Positions 10,145-21,455 of a DNA stretch of 64,000 nt are shown in pieces. Position 1 is the first letter of the stretch. Each line of letters starts with the position of its first letter. A program made the translations under genes and the position numbers. This DNA is from Cynocephalus volans (taxonomy: Eukaryota > Chordata > Mammalia > Dermoptera > Cynocephalidae): contig NC_084466.1 of NCBI RefSeq assembly GCF_027409185.1, positions 77,668,501-77,732,500 on the forward strand, read 5' to 3'. The notes beneath the pieces are model-generated. The model did no database searches and was not told the DNA's origin. It was given only the letters and a program-made list of their open reading frames with translations.

Positions 10145-10330
10145 GCTGGGGAAGACACTGTGGCTCTCCCACCATTATCTATGTAACTCTGTTGGCCTAA
10201 CTTCTGAAATTATTTTCTTTCCTGGATTTGTTTAATATCAAATTGGCAGAGTTATTGTAAGGATTAAATGAGGTCATAGATGTATATAAAATGTTTGGCA
10301 CATAATATGGTCTCAAAAAGTACAAATCAA
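10145..10330 (+). repeat. MIR-like relic
   Basis: gttattgtaaggattaaatg followed by ggcacataatatgg is typical of the MIR 3' part. Confidence 0.5.
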
Positions 10331-11022
10331 GTGGCCACTGGTCTCAGATCTCATTTTTATTTTTTTTAATTAGATATTCGACTTATTCAGAGTTCCAAAT
10401 TTTGACATTCTGAGAATCCATTTTAGTACCTGACTTGAGAGAGTTCTGATACAATCTGTCTCTAAGAATTTTGAAAATACTAATGTTCTTAAATAATTTA
10501 AGTTTGGTTCAGATGCTTGGTATGACATCAGATATCCCTAGATTCATATAGTTTTTTTTTGTTTTTTTTTTTTTCTTTTTAAGTATCCAAAGTGGAGCTT
10601 CATAGTTTGAGATAATTTAGGGAATTTGAAAAAGATGCATAAACTGTCTATGCTGTCTGGGAGGAAAAAGTCGAAGCTAAACTCATTTACTGTAGTTATG
10701 GCTTATATATTTAAGAAGATGTTCTTCATAGAAGTTGGCTCATATTTGATGTTAATGTGATTTAATCATATAAATTGGTTTTCTGTCTCCCCCACATATA
10801 TTTTTTTAATTGGGGGGAATTTAAATCATTTCTTGGATATGAAAACTACTATGTAATCATGTAGTACGATATTATTAACATCTTAAAAATCACGTGCTGA
10901 TAAAGTAATGGAATGGAAAAAAGGAAGCGTAGGGCATCTAGGAAAGATGATGTCTGGATTTCTGGTACTGTTGAATATAATTAGGAATCTATCATGTGGT
11001 TGATTATGATCAAAATCTCTTT

Positions 11023-11184
11023 GGGCCCGCCCCCTGGCTCACTAGGGAGAATGCAGCGCCTGTAGCGCCGAGGCCGCGGGTTCAGATCCTATATGGGGAT
11101 GGCTGGTGTGCTCACTGGCTGAGCGTGGTGCGGACAACACTGTGCCAGGGGTTGTGATCCCCTTACCGGTCAGGAAAAAAAAAA
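11023..11184 (+). mobile_element. tRNA-Ile SINE, long dimer, GC-rich subtype
   Basis: Head gggcccgccccctggctcac, tatatggggatggctggtgt at the junction, a full second unit (gcgtggtgcggacaacactg) and ccttaccggtcagg plus A tail. Near-identical repeats aaaatctctttg and aaaatctttttg flank it. Confidence 0.9.
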
Positions 11185-12528
11185 TCTTTTTGGGCGATTG
11201 AGCTTTGGTTAAGAATGCTAATATCACAGCATTTTTATACTCTAGGTAATCTGTATAAGCAACTGAGAGATGCCAAATATGTTAGGTGGCATCTTAATAT
11301 TTTGGATATATTTTGGAAAAATCATGGCTGCTTAACAAAGAAATCCAACTCTAGTCCCCCAGAGACTCAACCAACCAATCCACACCATTAACTTTCATTT
11401 GGTTTGTTTGGAGTAATTCGAACTATAATTTTATAAGTGGAAATACATATTTAAAATTTATTTTGATAAATATGATTTTATTTTTTTTATTATAATATAT
11501 ATGGTTTTATTATAAGCTGAGGGAAGGAGAGATGACATGTTTGTCATCTTAATAGTTGAGCAGTAGGAAGTAAGTATTCTTGACTCATCCGAGGACAAAA
11601 TTCTTTCACTCTCGATCCTTTCTACCACCTTCCACTACTACAACCCCTGATGTCCCCCAATTATAGAATAATATCATAATTAGGCAATTGTAATTGCCTT
11701 CTGGTTGAGGGAGAGGAAGGAAACAACAAAATACTTTTTTCGTTGTTGGATCCAGATCATTTTCTGACTGTGTTTTTCCTTTCTCAGCATGCTCCCAATC
11801 TTTTTAAGTCATGGGAATTCTCTGACACTCTGAACACTTGTTAATTTCGCTGTGCTTGGAAATTTAAGGTGTTATCATATTTTCAGAACAAGGCTTGATT
11901 ATCATTGGCCTGATTGGAGAGTTTATTTTTTATTTAGTGTTTAGTAATTAATTTCATTTAGTAATTTAATCTCTAAAAATTTAAAGATTGATTGTATATA
12001 CGTTTAAGGATCACAGGTTGTTTCATAACCTTAAGCCTCAAGCTATTTCTAACTCTCATGTGTGGGTCATGTATGTTTGTGCTTCATAGAAATGAGTTTA
12101 TCAAAGGTGTCTTGGGTCAGAATGGTTTTTCCCAGATGGGTTGCTTGCTTAGGCTTCCTTGTTTTTTAGATTACCTGTTGCACTAAATTGAGGCATTTTC
12201 AGACATCACATACAAATTCAGTAAAGTTAAAACATGGGTAATAGTTGACATAATTTTGGGAGTGGGTGAAGAGTGTTTTAAAAAGTTGCAATACAAATGC
12301 TGCTTTAAAAAGCTTCTGATATTGGCTGTGATTATGTAGATTTAAGTGTAAAGTGATATTTGAAATCTGAAAGTTTTTTAAGGCTGTTCAGCTCCTGTGC
12401 TGTTATTCTGTTTGCAATATACTTACAGGTAAGTACCAAAAACTCATTTAATAATCTTTCCTGAGTGGTTTATTTCTGATGGTTATAGATTTTATAAATG
12501 GCACCTTTATGATTTCTTTTATTAACAG

Positions 12529-12653
12529 AATTCTGCTTGGTCAGAGTCGTGACGGCATTGTGTTCAGCACTGATGACTATTTTCACCATCAAGATGGGTA
12601 CAGGTATAATGTTAATCAACTCGGTGATGCCCATGACTGGAACCAGAACAGAG
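12529..12653 (+). CDS. N4BP2L2: N4BP2L2 exon 3, residues 416-458
   Basis: The acceptor is attaacag|AATTCTG and the donor AGAG|GTTTGT. The 125-nt exon completes Arg416 and supplies the first base of codon 458. It encodes RILLGQSRDGIVFSTDDYF, the strand and acidic motif that follow Walker A in P-loop polynucleotide-kinase-like proteins (the AAA_33 fold). Asp431 and Asp432 are the expected acidic pair. The sequence HHQDGYRYNVNQLGDAHDWN follows. The donor GTTTGT is weaker than its neighbours but usable. Confidence 0.95.
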
Positions 12654-12699
12654 GTTTGTTTTGGGCCAAGTCTCCTGGGATAGATAGAATATTTGAGTA

Positions 12700-12860
12700 G
12701 GAGTCAGAAGACTTAGTTTTTATTCTTGTCTTAGACTTTTACCAGCTGAATGACTATGGCAGGCCGTTTAAATAGCTTTGAAACCCAATTTTTTCATGTG
12801 TTAGAGAGGGTGATAATTATACTTGCCCTACCTGTTCAAGGTTGTGAAAATCAGAATTTA
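12700..12860 (+). repeat. MIR-like SINE
   Basis: gagtcagaagacttagtttt, ccagctgaatgactatggc and the A-rich gagggtgataattatacttg follow MIR from 5' part to core to 3' part. Confidence 0.6.
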
Positions 12861-13121
12861 GGTAAACATTTTGTAAACTGTAAGTAGTGTACCAATATAT
12901 GTTGGTAAAATAATAGAGGTATGAGATATTTTGGTAGACTTTATTTTATACCTCATGAATAAATTCATACTATTGTTATGTATTCCCAGAAGGTATTTTC
13001 CCTGAGAATAATGCTAATATAATGCCTGTAAATCTTAAAAGTTTTTCTCACTGTTAATGTACAAAAAATCTACTTGATACATTTTGTAGAGGACATGGGT
13101 CAATTTCTTTTCATCACGAAT

Positions 13122-13305
13122 AGTGGTTATTAACCCTGGCTGCACATTTGAGTCACTTGGAGACCTTTTTAAAAAACTTATGCCTGTGCCTCAGGCCCCA
13201 GAGATTCTGGTTTAACTGATCTGGAGGCTTACACATTTTATTATTTTTTTTAAGTTCTCTAGATGATTCTAATGTGTAGTCAGAATTGAAAGCTATTGAT
13301 CTAGC
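13122..13305 (+). mobile_element. MER5-like hAT-Charlie MITE
   Basis: agtggttattaaccctggct, ggccccagagattctggttt and gatgattctaatgtgtagtc follow the MER5A/B order. It ends aattgaaagctattga, close to an inverted copy of the start. The length is right for a non-autonomous hAT element. Confidence 0.7.
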
Positions 13306-13379
13306 GCTATATAGGTAAATACTTATACTGTTATTTTTTAAAAGATGAATGTATTGATGAGTAAACAAGTACCTTTTAT

Positions 13380-13600
13380 TATGAAAAATTTCAAATCTAG
13401 ATTAGAGAGAGTATAATGAACCTCAAACACCCATCACCCAGAATATCAGTTATCAAGATTTTGACATCTGGGCTTTATCTACCCTTTTTGTTTTTACCTC
13501 CTCCCTTTTTTAATTTGCTGAAGTATTTTAAAGAAAATTCTAGACACCATACTTTATGCATTTCAAATTAACCTTCTTCTTACTTAATCACATGTTATTT
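13380..13600 (-). repeat. L1M-like 3' UTR fragment
   Basis: 'cacccatcacccagaatatc' and 'tgctgaagtattttaaagaa' are words typical of old L1 3' regions. Orientation and subfamily are uncertain. Confidence 0.4.
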
Positions 13601-14382
13601 AACTGCTGTGCCATTATCATACGTAAAAAACAATGATTCCTAAGTAAAAAGTTTTCATTGTTTTACAGTTCATGGTTTTGCAGGAATATTTAAATGTCAG
13701 ATTAAGTTTGAAGATTTTTCTAGTTTTGATTTTATGACACTCAGGATTTCTCCAAATGTAGAGGGTGGCATACAAATCTCAAAAAATATTTTTTTTGATT
13801 TTTAAAAAATGCCACAGAACATTGTTGTCCAAATCAAATAATGATGGTATTGCAGTTACAAAAATGTTTGGAGTTGTTGGCCTAAAGTTAAAGGGAACAA
13901 GATCAGGTGATAAATCAAATGAATAAAGACAGTGGGCAGAGCTAGTATACCTTTGGTGGACTGGGAAGTTTGTGTGGAACATTTTTTCTCTTTGCAAATA
14001 CTTATTGAATACCTTTAAATGCAGGACACCATTCTGATAAGATCTGTCTACCTCTTGTTTATTATTAGAATAATTTAAATTAATTTTAGAACACTTATAA
14101 GTTGAAAACATCTCTAAAGTGTTATTCTCTTTCTTGGAGTACAGTAGTTAAGAAAGCTACTCATTATTTCGGTAATGAGAGTAGACAGTTCAAACATTTA
14201 GGAGCTCTGTTCTCATGGAGTGCATTGGACTGTGGTATTCAATGATGATTATTAGAGGATAATCTCCTCATTCCTGCAGATTTTATTTGGTTAATAAGCT
14301 CCTCTTCTAGAACACAACTCCTTGGATGTGTAAGCCTAACTTACATTAGGAGACATTAGGAGAATTATTTTAATAAGATTTT

Positions 14383-14471
14383 TTGGGGGGGGGGGCAGAG
14401 GGACTCTGGCTGTTATAGGGATTGAGCCCTGGACTTTGTTGTTATCAGCACCATGCTCTAACCAGCTGGCC
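14383..14471 (-). mobile_element. tRNA-Ile SINE monomer
   Basis: A G-rich run and tctggctgttatagggattg, then gttgttatcagcaccatgct, then the head aaccagctggccc. The repeat aataagatttttt flanks it (from about 14371 and 14474). Confidence 0.8.
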
Positions 14472-15084
14472 CATAATAAGATTTTTTTTTTTAATGGAAG
14501 ATTTGATTACTATTTTTGACTGGCGATGGAGCAGTTAAGATGACAGCATCTTGGTGTTACCACCAAGCTAGCATTAATAGATGATAGCACCTATTTATGA
14601 CCCAAATTCTAAATTTCTTCTGGTATTTAGAGACATCTTGTCCAATATAGGTATTCTACCATAGTCGTTCCTCCTTAACTAATCTTTAGAATTCTTTCTG
14701 CCCTAGACATCAGTATAAATGTTTTCATTATGTTGAACTCAGCAGTTTGAATTCTGAGTCCAAAGAAAACTTCCATGTTCTTATATTTTGCTTCAGCCTT
14801 TTATATTTTATCAGGAGTTCTTAAATATTTCTCTTGTTTGGTACACCTAAGGGGTATTTCCTGCCATTAATAGTGGCTTGCTATGACAGGGATTCTCACG
14901 TCCTGGTAGGAGAGTTGGCATTAGGATAATGAGATACAGTTTTGAAGAGTTCCATTCTGCCTCAACTCCCAATTTGAGAATCATAGTCCTAAGAAATATT
15001 CACAAAATTAATATTTAGCTACTTGGTGTATAAAATTTTACTGGTAAGTAATCATAAATTCATGAGTCCCTTTAAAAAAATTTT

Positions 15085-15400
15085 TTTATTTAAGAATTTT
15101 TTACTTCAAAAGTATTATTTATAACTAGTAGAAAATTAGAAAATACAGATAAAATGAAAATATTCCCACCACGTACAGATGACCACGATTAATATCTTAG
15201 TAAATCTTCCCTGCTCTATATTTTGACCTAAATAAGATCATATTTTACTGTTGTCTTGTAACTTGCTGTTTTCATTTAATAATCTCTATCTTTTCATGTC
15301 AATAAATTTTTACCTGTTCTCATACTTAGTCCATATTCAGATGTAACTTGTTCCTTTATCTCCTGTATTTCCTCTTCATTAGTTGCAAGTTCAACAAAAT
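15085..15400 (-). repeat. L1M-like 3' UTR fragment
   Basis: A long AT-rich stretch with gaaaatattcccaccacgta, aacttgctgttttcatttaa and ttcatgtcaataaatttt, typical of reversed L1M 3' ends. Confidence 0.5.
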
Positions 15401-15655
15401 GTCCCCAAGATGTCTTTTATAGCTAGATTATCAGACCAGCATCCAGTCTGGAGAATACACCTAGCATGTGGTTATGTTTCTTAGTTTCCTTTTAATCTAG
15501 TGGAGTCCTTTTATTTTCATGGATTTGATAAATAGCACAGTTTGGGTTTTAAGTTCAGAAATGTAGTAAATTTCTTCATAATTAATGTTTAAGTTTTATT
15601 TTATTTGTGTATTTTAACTTAATCTTTTTGTTTTTAAATTTATTTTTTATTTCAG

Positions 15656-15744
15656 CAAAACAAGCTTTTGATCAGGGGAGATCTCCAGTTATAATAGACA
15701 ACACTAATACACAAGCTTGGGAAATGAAACCATATGTGGAAATG
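15656..15744 (+). CDS. N4BP2L2: N4BP2L2 exon 4, residues 458-487
   Basis: The acceptor is atttcag|CAAAACA and the donor AAATG|GTAAAT. The 89-nt exon carries two bases of codon 458 and 29 full codons. It encodes AKQAFDQGRSPVIIDNTNTQ, then AWEMKPYVEM. The segment PVIIDNTN is the hydrophobic strand ending in Asp472 expected for a Walker B-like position. It ends in phase 0. Confidence 0.95.
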
Positions 15745-16144
15745 GTAAATATAAGATATGAGAGAAGTTTTATTTTATATTCTTATCAATTTTTTCATAT
15801 TGTGAAATTTTGATTACTTTGATTTTTGTTATTAAAACATTTGTTCTCTTTTCTAAAGAAGTTTGTTGCTTTGCTTAGTTTTTTAAAGAATTGGGAATGT
15901 GCTCATCTTATTATTAGAGAATATGCTCATCTTGTTAGTTTTGCCTGGACCTGAGGAGAGTAATTGGAATTTGTCCAGTTAAGTAATCTTAAAACTTTTA
16001 TAAATCATATTAGCTATAAAGTGACATTTTTCTTTATTGAGTAAATTTAGAAGTATTGTCTGAATGAAGTTTATGTCTATCTGTTTTCTTTTTACTTTAA
16101 GAAATATTCTCTGGGTTTTTGTTTTCTTCCTTTCCTTTGTGTAG
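15745..16144 (+). other. N4BP2L2 intron 4
   Basis: The intron is 400 bp, GTAAAT to ttgtgtag, with a long pyrimidine tract before the acceptor. It is unique AT-rich sequence without repeats that I recognise. Confidence 0.85.
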
Positions 16145-16221
16145 GCCATAGGAAAAGGATACAGAGTAGAGTTTCATGAACCTGAAACTTGGTGGAAATT
16201 TGATCCCGAAGAATTAGAAAA
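16145..16221 (+). CDS. N4BP2L2: N4BP2L2 exon 5, residues 488-513
   Basis: The acceptor is tgtgtag|GCCATAGG and the donor GAAAA|GTAAGG. The 77-nt exon has 25 codons plus two bases. It encodes AIGKGYRVEFHEPETWWKFD, then PEELE, the part of the P-loop domain that contains the family's conserved EPxTxWKF segment. Confidence 0.95.
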
Positions 16222-16650
16222 GTAAGGCACTCAAATTTTTATTGAATCCTTATTTTTTTTTCTTTCTTTTCTCCTTTACATGGTCAATTTCTTTTCTGCT
16301 TTTACTTATCATATCTTTGCCACTTGTGAATAGGGACTGCTACAACTTACTTTCTTTTAAGAGGAACATTGACGTAAAGGTATTTGAGGAGCCTTGCCTT
16401 GTTAAATTTTATTAAATTTTCTTTGTTAAATGTATTTGTTACTTTTTCTTATGTGAATTCCTACCTCATTTCAAAGTTTATTGAAAGCTAGTATAGGTAC
16501 AGGAAACTTTGTAAAATTAGAACTTTTCCCTCTGGTTTTTAGCTAGGCCACTTTTCTGTATTGTCCTTCCACCTTGGTCTCCTTCCCATTTTAGATACCA
16601 TCACCTTTTTACCTTTTCATCTTGCTCCCCATTTTCCATCTTTACTGCTA

Positions 16651-16996
16651 CAGGTCCATAATCCCATGCCAGGTTCCTTGGAATCAATGCATTTTGGAAT
16701 TCAGATTTTTTTTGGACTTTAGAAAGGCAGTATACTGCATATACCTAATCACAACACCCTTATCAGAGTTTGAGGCAGCATGTTATAGTCAAACATCTTA
16801 ATATTTTTGCAGCAAATCATGACTAGTTAGTCTAAGTAAATAGGAAAGATTCTGTATAATCTAATGTCAGTTCTGTGTAGGTTGTGCTACCAAATGAGTA
16901 CAAATCTGGTTAGGTTTTGCTGCCATGAGTCAACAGAAAATTGGATTTTCAGAGCTTATTAGATTTCAGAACTTGTCATGAGAGATTGTGGACTTG
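16651..16996. mobile_element. Tc1/mariner-type MITE
   Basis: The left end caggtccataatccc and the right end reversed caagtccacaatctc are inverted repeats with few mismatches. TA lies at 16649-16650 and 16997-16998. The inner words 'ggattttcagagctta' fit a known Tigger-class MITE type. There is no transposase frame. Confidence 0.7.
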
Positions 16997-17117
16997 TAGT
17001 ACTTTCGGCCCTACTCTTCCATTTGTGTTTACCTTTATCCTTTTCCCCTCATGTCAGTCACTGCCTTTCCTGACTATGAGGACTTTCTTTTTTTTCCCTT
17101 CACTTTCACCCTCCCCC

Positions 17118-17245
17118 CACTTTTTGATAACAACTTTATTGAGATATAATTCACGTACCTTATTATTCACCTATTTAAAGTGTCCATTTCACTGCTTTTC
17201 AGTATATTCACAGAGTCGTGCAACCGTCACCCCCCTTTTTTTAAT
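17118..17245 (-). repeat. L1M 3' UTR fragment
   Basis: tttattgagatataattcac, cacctatttaaagtgtcca and tatattcacagagtcgtgca form the familiar reversed 3' segment of L1M elements. Confidence 0.7.
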
Positions 17246-17994
17246 CCAGGCTTTTCCTCCCACCTCAGTTTGCCCTCTTCTAGCTTCAAGTTGTTGATCT
17301 GTGTATGGGGTCCAACTAATTTATTTCTTTCCCCTTTGCTTTTAGTTCCTTTGGTTGCTTTCTTTGTCTTTCTGACTTGCGTGCCATGTGTTCATAGATA
17401 GATAAATCGATAGATTTGTGAATATTAATATCTGGTATTGTTTACCTGCCTAGCCATGTGTGTATATCACATCTGTTGTGGAAGAGACAGAAGTTTAAAA
17501 ACTAAAGAATATTGAGTTATGTTGGATAGATGAATGATTGGGATTGTTATACAGTTATGATGTCATTTACATTTGAGGGATTGTTGAAATTTATTAATTT
17601 CTTAATATAAATTGACCTTACAGAACAAAGCCAGTTTAACTGATATCTGGCATAGTTTGATTTTTGAAGAGGATTGATTGAATCAGTTTTGGCATTTTGT
17701 GGATTTAGTCATGTCTTGCCAATTTTCAGCCTCAGATATTTTTTTTTCTTCCATCTTCTCTCTTCTGTTTTGCTTTTTCGTTTTTGTTTTGAATGTAAAC
17801 ATCAGATTTGAAAAGTAAATTTTTCTTTTGTGGCTTTTTTCTGGGAAAAATGAATTAGCATTAGTACATCTAGAAGTATGGTATTAAATATGTTTGTGTA
17901 TGTTTACCATGTCCAAGTCAAGTTACAGAAAACTATGAGGGTAAAATAAATTGTCAAAAGCTCTTTGAGTGTCAAGAATAATCTTTAAAACACT

Positions 17995-18395
17995 TTTTGT
18001 TGTCATATAAACTCAAATACAGAAAAGTACATAAAGTGTAAATACATAGCTTATATATATAAATACATAGTTTTTATAAGACACGTGTGAATTTAGCCAT
18101 CACTCATGGTGAGAGCATTGTCAGCATGTAAGAAGCTCTATGTATTTCTCTTCCAAGTCACAATTACCTTTTATTCCCTAAAGGTAACTACTGTTTTTGT
18201 TTTGGGTTGGTAATCATAATTACTTCCTTTTCTTTAAAGTTTTACCATAACATCTTTTGCCTTAAACCATGGTTTAACTGTGCCTTTTATCAAACTTTTA
18301 AATATATAAGTAGAATTATACAGTAAGTATTCATTGTGTCTAGTTTCTTTCATTCAATGTAATGTTTTTGAAAGACGTCCAAATTGTAGTGGCTC
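17995..18395 (-). repeat. L1M 3' UTR fragment
   Basis: 'aagtagaattatacagtaag', 'gtttctttcattcaatgtaa' and an upstream 'aaatacagaaaagtacataa' match the order seen again at 60680-61200. Confidence 0.55.
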
Positions 18396-18838
18396 TAATA
18401 ATTTGGTTTTAGTGATAATAAATTTAAAATGTACAGTAGGAACTGTCTTAAAATAACTTCTAAAGTTGATAAATGTTTGACATTGATTTTTGTAAGTCCT
18501 AGAAGTCCACTCAATCCTTCTGTAATTCTCAAATTCTTAGTTTTGTTATTAAAAACAGGAGAATGTACTCAGTGGGTTCAGTGAATAAGTAGTTTTATGT
18601 AAAGAAGGTATAATCAATTAACGTTTTGCTGTGATTTATATCTTGAAACCTTTTAAAGTATTGTTAAAAACTTTGAGACAGCTAATATAAATCTTTTTTG
18701 TATAAAATGTTGGTAAATGAAATATTTCCTCTAATGTTTACTTGCAAAATGCAATTTAGAATCTATTCTGTTACTCTAAGACAGTTTAAGCCATTACATT
18801 CTTAAAAAAAGATTTAAAATCCTTTTCTTTTTTGGTAG

Positions 18839-19040
18839 GAGGAATAAACATGGTGTGTCTCGACAGAAGATTGCTCAGATGTTGGATCGTTATGAGTATC
18901 AAATGTCCATCTCTATTGTAATGAATTCAGTGGAACCGCCACACAAAAGCACACAAAGACCTCCTCCTCCACAGGGGAGACAGAGGTGGGGAGGCTCTCT
19001 AGGCTCACATAATCAAGTCTTTGTCACAAATAATCTTTAA
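18839..19040 (+). CDS. N4BP2L2: N4BP2L2 exon 6, residues 513-579 and stop
   Basis: The acceptor is ttggtag|GAGGAATA. The exon completes Lys513 and reads RNKHGVSRQKIAQMLDRYEY, a helix-rich end of the kinase-like domain. It then reads through a proline-rich PPPPQGRQRWGG tail to a TAA at 19038-19040. This end corresponds to the shorter known mammalian isoform. Total spliced coding length is 1740 nt, with every junction in phase and no internal stop, so the gene appears intact. Confidence 0.94.
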
Positions 19041-19450
19041 GTTGGCTATTTTCAGCTGACACATTTGTTGCATTCCCTTGAGAAAAAATTAGTGAGCCTT
19101 TCTTGAAGTTTAAATAGTTTCAAATAAAAAAAGACTATGTTGCTTCACAAAGGATGTTCCCAGCAAGTTGTTTAAATCCTAAAGTGTAAATAAAAATTAC
19201 ATAAAATTGTATTTTAAATGTTTTTATAATCTTTTGTTGTAATACTTTTGGTTTTTATGAAAACACCTGTGTAGTGGATAGCAACTAGGATACTTTTCTA
19301 CAATTAAATTTTAAGCTAATTTTATCTATTTTGTAGATAATATTGAACAGTTTTTTAATAGTCATGCCTAAGTTTAACTTCTCATAAAACTTAGAATTTT
19401 TTCCTTCACTATCTTAAATATGCAATAAATACTAATTTGTTATAGGGCAC
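19041..19450 (+). other. N4BP2L2: N4BP2L2 3' UTR region, end uncertain
   Basis: AT-rich sequence after the stop with three AATAAA hexamers (19123-19128, 19189-19194, 19424-19429). The second is followed within 50 nt by the GU-rich ttttgttgtaatacttttgg, making it the best candidate. Confidence 0.6.
19189..19194 (+). promoter_or_regulatory. N4BP2L2: candidate poly(A) signal for N4BP2L2
   Basis: AATAAA about 149 nt after the stop, followed by a U/GU-rich element near 19230-19255. The hexamers at 19123 and 19424 are alternatives. Confidence 0.5.
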
Positions 19451-19976
19451 TTAAGTTGATTTCTCTATTTATTATACAGGTGAAATTATATATCAGCTAA
19501 TTCATCTATGTGACAAAATTATTTCTAAGCTATAAATTCAGCATATCACTTTTTTCAAGCAAGTTTCTCCAGGATATGGTATATTAATTACCAGCAGTAA
19601 GTATATTAATCACCTGGGGAATTTTCTCCATAATATACATATTCATTACATAATACATATATATTTATCACCTGTCTCAAGCTATCTTCCAAACCCCTCA
19701 GACTTCTCAATTCTGGAAGGGATAAAGAGGCAAGTCACTATATACTGTAGTTAGAAAAAGCTTCTCAGGTGATTCTGAGAGTATTTCACTTGTCTATTCA
19801 ACTTAATGCAGTATGAATATAAAAAGTGTTTTAGACAGTTGCTTAGCATTGGTCATAAGATTTGTCCTATAGAATATTATATTAGAGTTCTAATTTTTCT
19901 GTAAAGCCAACTGTATTTTTCTCACTGGATAGTTTTCTTAATTAGATTGTGTTCCTTCACTTAAAATTAAAAAACT
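19451..19976. other. AT-rich non-coding stretch
   Basis: No ORF or clear repeat. The words 'aatcacctggggaattttct' and 'gcttctcaggtgattctgag' near 19607-19780 may be a worn MER5-type relic. Confidence 0.4.
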
Positions 19977-20084
19977 GGGCTGGCCAGTTGGCTTAGTTGG
20001 TTAGAGCATGGTGCTGTTAACAACAAGGTCAAGGATTCAGATCCCTTACTGGCCAGCCACCAAAAAATAAATAAATGAATAAAG
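19977..20084 (+). mobile_element. tRNA-Ile SINE monomer
   Basis: gggctggccagttggcttag, ggattcagatccctt and ttactggccagccaccaaaa, then an ataaataaatgaataa tail. Head and 3' end are both complete. Confidence 0.92.
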
Positions 20085-20260
20085 TTAAATTTAAAAACTG
20101 AGATGGAATTCATTTCAGAGGTCTTATAATTTATGCCTGCCTTCATGCAGAGCTTTACTTAGATGATCCTAGATAATTAAGCACTTCTCTTAGCAATATG
20201 AGGAAAGAAGCACTTACCAATACCTTTATTCACAGTGTTTTATAGAAAATATTTCTTTAA

Positions 20261-20356
20261 GGCTGGCTGGTTAGGTCAGTTGGTTAGAGTGGTGCTGGTA
20301 ACACCAGGTCCAGCCAGGGTTCAATCCCTGCACCAGCCATCTGCCAAAAAAGAAAA
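20261..20356 (+). mobile_element. tRNA-Ile SINE monomer
   Basis: ggctggctggttaggtcagt, then ggttcaatccctg. This B box lacks the extra G seen in most copies, so it is closer to the parent tRNA. Short A-rich tail. Confidence 0.9.
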
Positions 20357-21014
20357 TCTTTCTTTGATCTTTGCTATGATTTACTTTATTTTTAAGGAAA
20401 AAACCCTAGCTGATTACAGTGCTATTTTTAAAAATCATTATGATTCTTTATATGTTTTACATAATATTTCATTGCTTATAAACTTTTTCCTAAACCAGCA
20501 GACTCTGAATTCCATAATCTTTCATCGTGTGTTGTCTTAAAACCTTTTGCTGTTCTTTCCAACGTTAAATGTTCTCCCACATCTTTATATTACATTTTAA
20601 GTTGTGAAGCTCAAAATTAGATACAGTACTCTCAACAAGGCCTTTAGTGAAATAAGAATATGATTTTTATTTATTTGCTTTATTCAGTGCTGTTTACATT
20701 TGAGTGGGTATTACCTTGCTTTATCTTGTTTAACACATGCGTGTTTGTTTATATTTGTTCATCTTAACTAAATATGACATAGTAGGAATATGCTAACTCA
20801 TGTTTTGTGAGTATATGTATACACATTTATATATACATATGCACATCTCCTTCATCCATGTTTTTTATATATTCTTTAATTTCAGAGTAATAACTTGTTG
20901 GTATTTGAACTTGTGTTTCCCAGTATTTAATTATGTAAAATTTACACTTGGAAAAATCGTACAAAAGGATTTAATTTTGGTACATATGAAACAACTGTTA
21001 GATATGATGCGTGT
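20357..21014. other. AT-rich non-coding stretch
   Basis: I see no gene or named repeat here. Confidence 0.4.
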
Positions 21015-21072
21015 CCCCCCTTTTTTTTTGGGTAGGTGGCCGGTACAGGGATCTGAACCCTTGACCTCCCTG
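21015..21072 (-). mobile_element. tRNA-Ile SINE fragment
   Basis: A T run, ggtggccggtacagggatct and gaacccttgacctccc. Only the 3' half is present, minus strand. Confidence 0.75.
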
Positions 21073-21284
21073 TTTTTATAAAACTTCATGTAGGAGTAAT
21101 AGGACTGTAAATCTATAGATTTTTGAATAACAAACTCTTAAGCCAAATTTATTTTGAGGAAGTAGAAGATTGCCTTTGGGAGAAACAGATTATGAGGAAA
21201 CATATTCATATTAGATATTAAGCCTAAAATAAATTTCCAGATTTTATTATAGACTCAAACTTCATCTCCTAGTACTACTTTAAA

Positions 21285-21455
21285 AAAAAATTTAATTGAA
21301 ACATATTGATTGTACATATTTATAGGGTGCAGAGTTATTTCAATACATGTGTACAATGTGTAGTGATCAAATCGGTCATTAGCAAATTAATCATAGCAAA
21401 AATTTATTGTTTCTTTGTGATGAGAACATTTAAGCTGCTGTCTTTTATCCATTTG
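21285..21455 (-). repeat. L1 3' UTR fragment
   Basis: tgtacatatttatagggtgc, caatacatgtgtacaatgtg and agtgatcaaatcggtcatta match the reversed 3' end of L1MA/L1PB-type elements. Confidence 0.65.

Larger units (their letters stand above)
3633..12528 (+). other. N4BP2L2 intron 2
   Basis: The intron is 8896 bp, GTAAGT to attaacag. It holds two small Tc1/mariner elements, MIRs, an L1 3' fragment, two MaLR-type LTR relics and several SINEs, listed separately. Positions 4260-5140 and 10320-11010 and 11190-12500 show nothing I can name. No conserved coding exon was seen. Confidence 0.85.
12654..15655 (+). other. N4BP2L2 intron 3
   Basis: The intron is 3002 bp. It contains a MIR, a MER5-like hAT relic, L1 3'-end fragments and one SINE. 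Positions 13620-14360 and 14480-15080 hold nothing I can identify. Confidence 0.85.
16222..18838 (+). other. N4BP2L2 intron 5
   Basis: The intron is 2617 bp. It contains a mariner-type MITE and two L1M 3' fragments. Positions 17250-17990 and 18410-18830 show nothing identifiable. Confidence 0.85.
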
